Shown in pieces: positions 12,488 to 23,560 of a DNA stretch of 64,000 nt. The stretch spans positions 61,681,802-61,745,801 of the forward strand of contig NC_012871.2 in NCBI RefSeq assembly GCF_000003195.3. The letters run 5' to 3'. Both the position numbers and the translations under genes were made by a program. Origin of the DNA: Sorghum bicolor. Taxonomy: Eukaryota > Streptophyta > Magnoliopsida > Poales > Poaceae. The notes beneath the pieces were generated by a model, which was given only the letters and a program-made list of their open reading frames with translations, did no database searches and had not been told where the DNA came from. The stretch's first letter is position 1, and every line of letters begins with the position of its first letter.

Positions 12488-12730
12488 GGCCTTGTTTAGT
12501 TCTAAAATATTTTGCAAAATTGATACTGTAGCTTTTTCGTTTGTATTTGACAAATATTGTCTAATCATGAACTAACTAGGCTCAAAAGATTCGTCTCGTC
12601 AATTCATACCAAACTGTGCAATTAGTTTTTATTTTTGTCTATATTTAATACTTCATGCATGTGTCTAAAGATTCGATGTGACGGAGAATCTGAAAAATTT
12701 TGCAAAATTTTTTGGAAACTAAACAAGGCC
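12488..12730 (+). mobile_element. GGCCTTGTTTAGTT MITE, copy B (TSD CAA)
   Basis: A complete copy of about 243 bp. It starts GGCCTTGTTTAGTTC and ends GGAAACTAAACAAGGCC, and is flanked by direct repeats CAA at 12485-12487 and 12731-12733. It lies about 700 bp upstream of the bZIP start codon. Confidence 0.9.
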
Positions 12731-13077
12731 CAAGTGAATAAGAGTTGAGTGAGCCTCGGGGCTCTAGAATTGATTTTCTCTCCTCTTCCACGTAGTTTCA
12801 CAGTTGATTTTTATAACCTTCTTCAAAATTATAGTGAGATATGCTGATTAAGCACTGCATTACTACTCTTTTTTTTCAAAGCTGTACCTGTCATACTTGA
12901 AGTGAAACCTACCACTCTGTTCCCATCGAGGAACCAGGAGAACTGACACCGGGTCCCACCTAACAGATAAGCCGGCAGAGGCCCCACATGGCAGCAACCC
13001 AGCACCAGCTGCTCCCGGGCTCGAGGATATTTTTGTCCGTATGCCCACCATCCCAGCAACTGACGGAGGCAAGGCCA

Positions 13078-13086
13078 CCACGTGGC
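13078..13086 (+). promoter_or_regulatory. ABRE / G-box (CCACGTGGC)
   Basis: CCACGTGGC is a palindromic G-box core with the ACGTGGC form of the ABA-responsive element, 360 bp upstream of the bZIP start codon. Group-A bZIPs bind this sequence and are often auto-regulated. Function here is inferred from position and motif only. Confidence 0.5.
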
Positions 13087-13445
13087 GACACATGGTTGGC
13101 TGCTCGGTCGCGTGCTGGGAGACCACGACCTGTGAGCGCGCCACGTCCTAACCACTCGACGGCGCACTCCCCGCTCCACTGCGCTGCGCTGCGCCCCCAA
13201 TACCCTGGATCCCCTGCGCCGTCTTCCTCTGCTGCATCATTCGCAATCTCAGGTCACGGAACTCTACCCACTCGTCAGCACCAAGCTACAGCTAGCTAGT
13301 GCTCGTGCCTTTCCGACGAGAGGCGCATGTGACTCGGTAGCAGTCTTGAGGCTTTGAGCTCTCCTCACCTGGTGTCCATGTCTTTTTGGTGCTGAGCTGA
13401 GACTGAGAGACACGTAAGGAGGAGGACGAGGGAGGGAGGGAGGGG

Positions 13446-16365
13446 ATGGAGTTCAAGAACTGGGGGTCGTCGTCGCAGCGCCGGCCGGCGGTGGTGGTGG
13501 ACGAGGGGCAACCGTTGGCGAGACAGGGGTCAGTCTATTCGTTGACGTTCGACGAATTCCAGAGCGCGCTCGGCGGGGCCGCCACCGGCGGTGGCGGTGG
13601 CGGTAGCGGTGGCATCCCCAAGGATTTCGGCTCCATGAACATGGACGAGCTGCTCCGGAGCATCTGGACCGCGGAGGAGACCCAGGCCATGGCCTCCGCC
13701 TCTGCCGCAGGAGCGGGCGCGGGGATGCCGCTCACGCCGCTGCAGCGGCAGGGATCGTCGCTCACACTGCCCCGCACGCTCAGCGCCAAGACGGTCGACG
13801 AGGTGTGGCGCAATCTCGTGCGCGACGAGCCGCCGCAGGCGCAGGTGGCGGACGGCGGCGGACACCACCAGCAGCACCGCCAGTCGACGCTCGGGGAGAT
13901 GACTCTGGAGGAGTTCTTGGTCAGAGCTGGCGTGGTCAGGGAAAACCCCGCTCCAGCTCCTCCAGCGCCACAGCCCTTGACCATGATGCCGCCGCGGCCG
14001 GTACCTGTTGCCCCTAAAAGCTCCGCCTTTTTCGGGAATTTACCGGGCGCCGACGACGCCGCAGCTGCGGCAGCGCTGGGGTTCGCACCGGTCGGCATGG
14101 GGGATCTGGCCCTGATACCGCCCAGGGCGGCGGCAGGCATGGGAGGCAGCGCCATGGCTGTGCAAACAGCGGTGAATCAGCAGCTTGATTCTGGCGGGAA
14201 GGGGTACAGCGACCTGTCGTCGCCAACGGAGCCGCTGCCTTTTTCATTTGAAGGGATGATTCGGGGGAGAAGGCATGGAGGCGGAGTGGAGAAAGTGGTG
14301 GAGAGGCGGCAGAGGAGGATGATCAAGAACAGGGAGTCCGCCGCGAGGTCCCGAGCGCGCAAACAGGTCTCAACCTTTTGTACTGAATTCATGCATGTCG
14401 ATGTCTTACTAATCAAGCCATTCGTTAGTGAAAGACTTCAATCTTGTTGGGCCGAGAGTAACATGTTACGAAAATTTTATCCAAATTAACTCAGTGTGCT
14501 TCTTGACGCGTGACGTGGTGAACTATATCGATTATCAATTGCGGTTGTAATCAGAGTCATTGTACAACAGGCAACCTGAGCTTTCTACTTACTGTGTGTT
14601 TCTTTAAAGCAGACAATTTTTCGACTTTCCTGTTTCGGTAAAAGTTTCTTATTTTACTGCATAGGCTTATACAATGGAGTTAGAAGCTGAAGTTCAGAAA
14701 CTCAAGGAGCTGAATCAGGAACTGGAGAGGAAACAGGTATCTTTTCTAATTTTCTCTGCACACCATGCCTAGATGTAAACTCAAAACGTCTTAGTAATTT
14801 ATAATGGAGGGATACTTCTTCAGTGCATTGCCTCTCGAGATGCATTTATTTTTACTCATTCTAAAATGGGTGGTTTCAGCATGCACCATGTTGCTGGCAT
14901 CAATAGAGTTCCTGTGTATCATTCATATCTAGTCTACTCCTGTATTCTTCAGCGTGACAGCTGCGGTACAGTGTCCATGTGTTGTGGCGCACCGAAACTG
15001 TGCATTTCCAAAAACAAAAAAGATGCACCCTGTACATGTCTGGTTATCAATAATATGAGCATCTTTCAGTACATCATGGACCATGTTTTGAAGTGAACAT
15101 TACCAAAGAAGGAACACAGGAACAGTTTTTCAGCATATAAATAGGCTTGACATCCGGACCACATTTCACTTAGGTTATGCTGAAGACTTTTAAGAATAGG
15201 CACACATTCTTGCATCGCAGACTGTCCTTTGGATGTGCTCATACTACTGATCATTCATTTCTTTATAATGCAGGCAGAGATTATGGAAATGCAGAAGAAC
15301 GAGGTAACTGTTAATTCCAAACTTCCTATGTTTGACTCCTGTACATTATCATGACGCTCTTTCCAGTTTGCTAAAAATTTGGCAGAGAAATATTCAGCCT
15401 GTAAGCATACTACTTCTATTACTTTGCCAATAACCAAATGAAAGGATGGGATGAAGAAAAATCCATATTATTCAAGTATACTCCATTAGTCTTGCATTGT
15501 GAGTTGCTAGCTGAGCAAACCAATCACTAAATAACTTGGTTGTAGGATTCAGTAAGGGACTCACACTTACAGAGTTTCTTTCTATTCTGCACATTTAGGC
15601 CTTGTTTACTTCCCAGAAAATTTTACAAAATTTTTCACATTCCCCGTCACATCGAATCTTTAGACGTATGCATGGAGTATTAAATATAGACGAAAATAAA
15701 AACTATGCACAGTTTGGTCGAAATTGACGAGACGAATCTTTTGAGCCTAGTTAGTCTATAATTGGACAATATTTGTCAAATACAAACGAAAGTGCTACAG
15801 TGTCGATTTCCCAAAAATTTTCGGAACTAAACAAGGCCTTAGTTCAACTTAACTTCAAATATACTACATTACCCTTGTACCCTACTCAGCCTGAGTTCAT
15901 ATCGATTATGATTCTCTGTTACTCAACAAATTATAATTTTCTTTATCCAAAGAAAAAATTTGAATAAAGCTTTTAAGACAGGTGGCTTTGATAGATGTGT
16001 GGCATCTTAATATTATGGGGGCTTCATGACATGATAGGATGAATGGCCACCCTTCTTTTCTGTTTCCCTCCTGTTTTTCCTCTCTGTATAGTGTGAGTGT
16101 TTTGTAACTATTTGGTTTTCGGAGTTTTCCTTTTACCTCCTAAAATATTTTACTGCAGATATTTGAAGCAGTTTACATTTTACAAATATACAACATGTTG
16201 CTACCAGCACGTATATAATTCTAACTTTTCATAATAACCCACCTGTTTTTGCATTTGGTAATGATGATTACAAATTTTGCCCGACAGACACCAGAAATGT
16301 TGAAGGATCCATTCGGACGGAAGAAACGGCTGTGCTTGCGAAGAACACTGACTGGCCCTTGGTGA
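13446..16365 (+). CDS. Group-A bZIP transcription factor (ABF/AREB type; probable bZIP72 orthologue)
   Basis: This is a nuclear activator of ABA-responsive promoters through ABRE sites. Exons: 13446-14366, 14665-14736, 15274-15303, 16288-16365, all phase 0, giving 366 residues. The hallmark conserved blocks are present in order: LARQGSVYSLTFDEFQ, SMNMDELLRSIWTAEE, TLPRTLSAKTVDEVW, TLGEMTLEEFLVRAGVV, and the C-terminal LRRTLTGPW. Several contain RxxS/T sites used by SnRK2 kinases. The basic region is 287-307 with the N-x7-R signature (Asn295, Arg303). The zipper heptads fall on Leu313, Leu320, Leu327 and Ile334. The zipper is split across small exons, as is usual for this group. Intron 3 carries MITE C, and an ABRE lies upstream. 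Family assignment is very secure. The name bZIP72 rests on remembered rice synteny, not on alignment. Confidence 0.93.
15598..15838 (-). mobile_element. GGCCTTGTTTAGTT MITE, copy C (TSD TTA), in bZIP intron 3
   Basis: A complete 241-bp copy with termini GGCCTTGTTTACTTCC and GGAACTAAACAAGGCC, flanked by TTA on both sides (15595-15597, 15839-15841). The internal core is in the opposite orientation to copies A and B. It lies wholly inside the third intron of the bZIP gene. Confidence 0.92.
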
Positions 16366-17520
16366 TGATTGTCTGAAACAGCCGATGACTTGCAGTTGCT
16401 ACATACCTGCAGTGGTGCTTGGGATCTGTACATAATTTCTCCCCTATAGACTAGCGATGAACATAGTCGGAATGATTGTACTGTTAGCTCCCTTCCGCCG
16501 CTTATGTAGTGCAGCAGTACCATAGTGGCGGAATCGAAAACTGACATGTAGATTATGTTAGTAGAGTTGCCTAGCTTTGCATCTTGCCAGAACATCGTAT
16601 TAGAGATTGGATGCTTTTAAAAGATCGGTGACTGGGTGTAAGTAGATTGATGGGATCCAAGCATGGCAGCGTTCAGGATGCAGCCCGGCTTGACGACTGT
16701 ATATCTGATGGCTATAGAGCTGTAGTATATGCAAACTGTCCCGCCGCTGCTTGTGTGTAATGGTGAAATCAGAATCCATTATCTGTATACTTAGCAAATA
16801 TACTCACAAGAACTTCTAATACCATTCATAAAAACTATTGATTCAAAATTCGGCCATAGCTGAAAACATTCATAAAAAATTAGTGCCCTGCTGTAGATGT
16901 GATGGCGCTTTTTATTGTGTACACAACCTCTATAGTCCATACAATATGAGTGTATAATAAAACCATCTGAGTGTATAATAAAACCATTGCATCCCATCTG
17001 TTGAGCTAGCAATCATTCTTTAGTGATATCACTTCTTCCACAGGTGCATCTACAACATGTTCCCTGTGAGTATACGAGCATGCTATAAAGGCCCCATTTG
17101 AATCTCTTATAACGACACCTGTTCCTCCATTCTAAACTTTCATTGATATTTATTAATATCTTTCTTACTATTGGTTTTTTTTTCTATCCCACTCTTTATC
17201 TGAGAGTCCTTTTTAGGCTGCTGGATCGCTATAAATGGGCCGACCTGACATTGCTCCAGATACCGCAAGCAGCGGACCGTCTTCGACAATCTCTCTTACA
17301 GCCTACATTTGTTCCGTTGTAATCTCGGCCCAACTTGCACCCCTCGCAGCGCCCAGTTGGTGATCGGACCAACGGAAACTTTGTCAGTCTCACAGAGAGC
17401 GCTTCACTGCTGGGACGGAGGGAGTATGCCCGTGAACACAGTTCACCGTCACGGTCATCATCCCGGCAAAATATTCAGTGCAAACCAATGCAATCTACAA
17501 AAACCCCATTAAAATCATAA
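16366..17520. other. bZIP 3' region and intergenic
   Basis: The first ~450 bp is likely bZIP 3' UTR. A single Stowaway-type terminus (GGGACGGAGGGAGTA) lies at 17413-17427 without a clear partner. No other gene is supported. Confidence 0.4.
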
Positions 17521-17822
17521 TTAGGAGTTTTCAAAAAAATTTAAACTTTGATCACCAATTGTGCATCCATAGATACACATTGTCACAAAAGTTAGGATTC
17601 AAACTCATTTTATACAAATTCATATGAAAATAACAAATTTCACTTGCATATGCACTAGAGGATAAAACTTTTAGAATTATTGTCCTCTAGTGCATATGTA
17701 AGTGAAATTTGTTATTTTCATATGAATTTGTATAAAACGAGTTTGAATCTCAAATTTTGTGACAATGTGTAAATAGATGCACTATCGATGTGCAAAATTT
17801 TAAATTTTTTAAAATTCGTAAG
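17521..17822. mobile_element. Foldback element, ~144-bp inverted arms
   Basis: The two arms (17521-17664 and 17682-17822) are near-perfect reverse complements around a loop of about 17 bp. For example, CAAATTTCACTTGCATATGC in the left arm pairs with its complement in the right arm. A transcript would form a long hairpin. There is no coding sequence. The structure suits a snap-back MITE, and I could not identify a target duplication. Confidence 0.8.
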
Positions 17823-17927
17823 TATGATTTTACACATGGTTTTCACGATTGCAGCGAGTGTATGGTCCGCCGATGATCCACGCTAGCCTCGCCGGGATTC
17901 GATAGGTTTTGCATCGGATGCTTTCCT

Positions 17928-18104
17928 GCTACGTTACACGAGTACGGGTACGAGTATCGGATACAATACGTATTGGATACGTGGATACACACTTTCTAAA
18001 AACAAAACCCACTAAAATGGTGTATCCGAGTATCCGTATCCGCGTATCCGACGAGTATCGGATATGGATACGTCACCCCTCTTGGAGTATCCGTGTAACA
18101 TAGC
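17928..18104. mobile_element. 177-bp hAT-type MITE with perfect 8-bp TSD
   Basis: Terminal inverted repeats are GCTACGTTACACG at the left and the complement of GCTATGTTACACG at the right (one mismatch). Direct repeats GCTTTCCT flank it exactly at 17920-17927 and 18105-18112. Inside, GGATACG/CGTATCC motifs recur in both orientations as subterminal repeats. An 8-bp duplication is characteristic of hAT elements. Confidence 0.85.
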
Positions 18105-18245
18105 GCTTTCCTGAATGCAGCTGCTCCCTGTCCCAGTCACGACGATAAATGTTCAACATTGGCGTCGAGTGAACTTGGACTTGATGCCTCGATCTGAGCC
18201 GTATGCTATGCCATGCACTGGCGCTATGGGTGAGTGGGTCTATTC

Positions 18246-18570
18246 CCTCCGTGGCTCCGTCCCGTAGTTATTTGTGTAGAATGCTTTTATTTTCTAGGAA
18301 AAGAAAAAACGCTAGAGAAACTTATAGATTGCAGTAGTATAGTAAATATTGTTATAGGATTGTACAGGTAAAACTTACTCAAATTTAACTAGATTTATAT
18401 ATATTAGTAATATTGAATCTTCAAATATGCTTATTATAAAAAAACATATTTGACAAACGGTATTAATTATGTACCATAAATATTAATATTTTTATATATA
18501 TTTAGTCAAAGTTTAAAATATGTGACTTTTGGAAGTAAGAATGACAACTTTTATGAGACAGAGAATATTT
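18246..18570. mobile_element. Stowaway-like relic
   Basis: The left side reads CCCTCCGTGGCTCCGTCCCG, like a Stowaway terminus. The AT-rich interior includes AGTCAAAGTTTAAAATATG, and a degraded right side (GAGACAGAGAATA) lies near 18560. The ends are approximate. Confidence 0.45.
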
Positions 18571-18785
18571 TACATTAGTAATTCGAGGCCAACAGAGACA
18601 CCAAGTAAATTCTCGCTAGATGCGCTAAGAAAAAAGATAAATTCTAAAAATCTTCACATTAATTAGAAATATTTAGCCTTTAATTTAGTAGATTTTAATC
18701 ATCATTGCTGACAATAGCCACTAGATTGATTGTAATTTATAGGAAAAAATTGCGCACCTGTATTATTACGAAAAACACATAAATA

Positions 18786-19100
18786 ACCTCTAATTTTGCA
18801 TCTAAATTATCCACCTCTTCCAATACAAAAGACAATTCAAAATAAACCTCCAAATTTATATATACATTATCATTATGAAAAACAATCCCTAAATTTGCAT
18901 GTAAATAACTTACTTTGACATTATGAAACATTACTCAAAATGACCCCCTCACATTGCATCCAAATTACCAATCTTTACTATTACGATGAGAGATAATTAA
19001 AATAACTGTCCAACTTTGTATCTAAGTTACACACATTTGTCAGTATGAAAGATGATTTAAAACATACCATATGATTATCCACCTTTACAATTATGAAATA
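18786..19100. repeat. Diverged tandem repeats, period ~60 bp
   Basis: Five to six imperfect units share the pattern C-rich start, AAATTTGCATCTAAATTA, then ATTATGAAAGA and an A-rich end. Units begin near 18786, 18847, 18887, 18943 and 19006. It is heavily decayed and does not encode a protein. Confidence 0.55.
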
Positions 19101-21956
19101 TAATACAAAGTAACATCCTAAATTACTATAAATCATTGTGAAACATATTTTAATGTATTAGCTTATATTATGTAAGAAAAAACTTATTGTTATGGGCTTG
19201 TTCGGTAGCCCTTTTATCAGCGACTGTGGCTGGAGCTGCATCTCACTCTCACAAATTAATGTGCAAAACGGCCCATAGCTACTACAGCGAACGGGCATTT
19301 GTACTATTTGCACGGACAATCTTACTAGTAGTTAAAAAAGAACTTTAGTGTCAATTAGAGAGTGTTACCGTATAAAACTTTAGTGTCAATTAGAGAGTGC
19401 TTCCGCATATTACCATAGATAGGCGAGAGTACTAGTTTATTGGGCTCACGAAGACGATCCATAACTCATCATCAACGTAATCTGCAAAGCTACATCTACA
19501 ACGGAGCTCCTATGTCTTCTGATGTCAATCACAACCAGAATCTGCACCAACGGCCTCAACCTGCTAGTGAATGAAACCACGGAGAAAACCGGGGTCAGCA
19601 TCGCTGCCCAGCTCGCACGGATCCGGCCCCAACAAAGCAACCAGATCGAGCCGCCCCCAAAAGCTGGGACAGGGCCACGCTGTGACCGAATCATATCACA
19701 CCTGTCGACCGTCCTGACGCGTCCTCGGCTCCTCCTTTGTCGTTGGTCGAGCGATCGATCAGGACCGCAGGCACGACGCGGGCGTTAACTTTATTGGCCA
19801 CTGGCCCGGCCAGGACGCCTGGCATGTCCTGGGAGCACGTGCAGGCACGGGACAAGAAGCGAAGGCACCAGCACGGCCGAGCGTGCCGTGGTCGCAAAAA
19901 CAACGCGGCCAGCCGGGCGCGCGCCCGCCCGCGTGGTGCCGGCGCACGGTGCTCTTTGCCTTTCTGGTACGAGAGGCAGGCTAGCTAGCGGTTGCCAAAG
20001 GCAGCGGCAGCCGTGGGCTGGCGCCCGTGTCGTGGCGCGGCGAGATCGTGTCTCGATCGTCTTGGGTTTTGGCCGGTCTAATGTGCGTGCTTGGCTGCCC
20101 GGTGCTTGTTCCCCGGCGGAAGCGAACCGCGGGCCGGAGAGCGCGCTTTACAGCGGCGCGCGCGGCATGGTTATCGCTGAAAACCGAATCAAAAGATCAG
20201 GCCGGCCGTTTGCTAGCTTTCGCTGCCGCCGCTCTGCGAGCAGATCAAGAGCGAGCGAGCGACGAGGAGTGGCGGCATGCGTCGTGCAGGATCCAGGATC
20301 CGATCTCGCGCTGGCCGGCAGGGCGTACGTTACGTACGTGCACGGTGGCCGTGTGTGGTGTGGTTCGGCATTATATCCACCGTACCGCAGGCGTATCATG
20401 GTCGTTCGTTAGGAAGGTGGCAGGGCGAATATTTGGCCGGCACGGGCGATCTGTCACTACTCACGAATGCTGGTATCGATCCGTCTGCTGTTTCGCGCAC
20501 GCTTCGCTCACTTCCTTCCTCGGCCAATAACCGGACGATTAGGCGTACTCCAGTAGGCATTATTATTGCCACCCGATGGCGATTAGCTGCGGCACTAAAA
20601 CAAATGGTGTGGTCCAATGCCTTTTTCGTTTCTGTGCGGAGTATAAACAAAACTCCCACCGCATCGTGTGCCCCCTAGGGAACAGATAATGCACGTACTA
20701 CGTACGAACTGCATATGTATGTACATACATAATGCACGAATGTACATGATGCATGCTGGCAAGTGTGTACGCACCTCTGGCACTTTAATACTAGTCTAGT
20801 ATAGTGCTCTACATGCTCCAGTTGGTTATCGTTAGTTACAGATAATGAGCATCTCTGCTCATCAGGATTGGTCCCCTCAAGTCTCAAGCAGGTACACAGA
20901 GCTAGCGTGCCAACTATAATTTGCCCATCTCGTGCAACATCTGTAGGCGTGCCAGTGTATATAAACTGTACATACATTGTTCGGTGCATGTTCCCTCGCG
21001 AAGCAAATGAGCCAAACTGGAACGTTACTTTACAGTCGGATCACAAATTGTTTCCAGTCATCCGCTCTTTTTGTCAAAAAAAAAAAAAACGGTCGTTACA
21101 AAACCGAGTGTGTGAACTGTCCATGTAGAACTTTAGCCAAACCGAAGAAGGCTACTGAAGGACCACAACAGAATACCATGTGGCCCGATGGACTTTCAGA
21201 TAGATACAAGGTCAATTGTCGGTTGCATTTGCATTAAAGGTCCCCCAGGCAAGCAGATGTTTTAAACGGCCAAATTGTGGGTCAATTGTGGCTGCAGGTA
21301 GACTTCCTGCGTTTCTTAGGCATACCATATAAGCCAGGAGCTCACAGACAAGCTGTGTTCAGTAGTGTGTGTGACAGGGTAATAGTAGGTCCTGGATTTG
21401 TATGCAGAAAGGTACACAAACTTTATTTTAAAACGCATGGGCTCAAAGATCATCGTATCGACTATCCTGATACTTCCCCGAGGCTTTCTACTCCATCTAT
21501 TCTAAATCGTGGGTCACTTCAGCCATGTGCTAAGTCAAAAAAAAATTTCTAATTTGTTCAACTTTATACATCAACATCTACCAAATTGGTTTCACTAAAT
21601 TATCCATGGAACATGTTTTGTTATTGCATTTATGTTAAGCTGTGATGTTGATATATTTCTAAAAAGCCTTTTGAAGTTTGAACATTAAGGTAACCAAGGA
21701 TTAGAAGGAGTATGTGTGATAAACTATCCTTGGAAAGTTGCAAGTAGATGAGAAGCGGTCAGCTTATTTGACATACCGTCCTACCTTGCCGCAGATCTTA
21801 GTATTTCTTGGCCCTTGTCCAACAAATATTGGCCCATCAGGTGCAGTTTTGCCCAACAGTCCATATGCTTACGTGAAGATCTGATAATGATAGCCGTATC
21901 TGTGAAAGTGAAAGGCAACACCGTGCCATTTGTGCACATTAATACTCAGCACTACT
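19101..21956. other. Intergenic, GC-rich in part
   Basis: Open frames of 80-175 codons occur at 19888-20678, but they overlap on both strands, lack recognisable domains and have no splice-consistent extension. I treat them as chance. Short palindromic runs of ACGTAC/CATGCAT type are common here. No RNA gene was recognised. Confidence 0.4.
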
Positions 21957-22173
21957 AGCCTTGTTTAGTTTCAAAATTTATTCCAAAATAGACACTATAA
22001 CACCTTCGTTTGTATTTATCTAGGCTCAAAAGATTTGTTTTACAAATTACAGTTAAACTATATAATTAGTTATTTTTTTCATCTATATTTAATGTTCTAT
22101 GCATGTACCGCAAAATTTCATGTGACGGAAAATATAAAAAATTTTGTAAAATTTTTTGCAACTAAACAAGGCC
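21957..22173 (+). mobile_element. GGCCTTGTTTAGTT MITE, copy D
   Basis: A slightly shortened copy running from AGCCTTGTTTAGTTTC to AACTAAACAAGGCC, with the family's internal core. The flanks do not show a matching 3-bp duplication, so it is older or rearranged. Confidence 0.82.
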
Positions 22174-23560
22174 CGCAAGAACAAAATGCAAGCTGTGTCA
22201 CAGTGTCAGTTCGTCAGCTGTAGACTGTAGAGCCAGCTGCCTCACAGTCGTACCAGACCCTTTTTCAGAACTGGGCATGGGCACTATCCTTGTCCATGAC
22301 CATATCTACGCGCATGTCGGAGAACGGCGAGTGCGAGTCAGAGGAACACACGGGAGTGGGCAGGCGCCAACCGCAAGGCGACGCCGTGGGCTTCACCTTC
22401 CCAGCGGCAACGGCGCCGGTGCATGCATTAATGGCTGCCGCGCCACCGCTCGCTGGGATGCCTGCCTGCGTCGTCACACAGCTCACAAGTCACAAGCAAT
22501 GCGACAGAGAGAGAGGGCGCCAGCCGTGTTCACGTAATAGTACGCCTCCACGGGCCGCTCGCGTCGCGCCGTGCCGCGCGCAACTGCGACGGACGGAGGG
22601 AGACATGGCCCCGCGAAAAGCAAGGGACAAAGCCTTTCTTTTTGGGCGGGTACACCGTGGCGCACGGAAAGTGGGCATGGCATGGAGTGCGCCCGGCCCG
22701 TCGTCGGTCCGTCTCCGTCCGTCCGTGCATGGGCTAGCTAACTACTTCCACGCACGATGTTCGTTTCCTTTCGGATACGAAAAGGGCAATTTGTGGTTAG
22801 GAAGGAGTTGTTAATCGGCGTAGCTTGTACCACAAATTAAAATGATCATGGACCGCGAAGCTTAATTAGTTCGCAGGGGAAGAGAAAAAGCTACAAGGCA
22901 CAGCAGAGGATGTCGCGACCGGGAGGCAACTCCACGTATGCTCCTCGTGCATGCCGGGCACCCAAGCAAACACTTGCTCATGCTACATACAGCCTGTGAA
23001 AGCGTGATTGCAACTCGATTATGGACCTTTGCATTGTCTGATGATGAGCTGATCCATGGAGAGAGAGAGAGCGAGCCATGCTAGCTAGCTAGCTAGGTAT
23101 CGTTGGATTCGACTATTGAAGGAAGGTTCGCATGATCTGTTTCTGGATATATCATAAACAAAGATGTAGCCAGTAGGAACACATCAGCACCCACCCACCG
23201 TGTCTGTTAAAAGCTTCGACGTACTAACGGTATCCAACAGTACACACTCAAAGAAACGTTAGTTTAAAAGATCACCAGTCCGTTGCAAAATATTGACGGA
23301 GCGTTTTTAACTACTGTGTGTGTGTGTGCGCGCGCAATTGTGCCTTTTCGGCGAATTTAGCTTGCATTTCTGGGACACTGTAGTATCTTACAACGAACAC
23401 GGTGCTTGGCGCACATGAGCACGGGCATAATTTACTCGCGCGCTCATGCGCGCGAACATGGCCTAGTTTACTTCCTCACTTAATTATACTAGTGTACTTT
23501 GATTCGGACCGGAGATAACAAAGAATGAGAAGCGTCCGGGGTGGCGGAGATCGATCGAGG
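22174..23560. other. Intergenic; no gene seen
   Basis: Short simple runs occur: (GA)n then CTAG repeats at 23060-23095, and (TG)n then CGCG at 23320-23335. Open frames at 22277-22814 lack any recognisable domain. The last part, just right of the next gene's stop, is probably that gene's 3' flank. Confidence 0.4.

Noticed and set aside
19888..20678. Possible gene with 130-175-codon frames
   Set aside because: Frames in competing phases, no recognisable domain, no splice-consistent structure.
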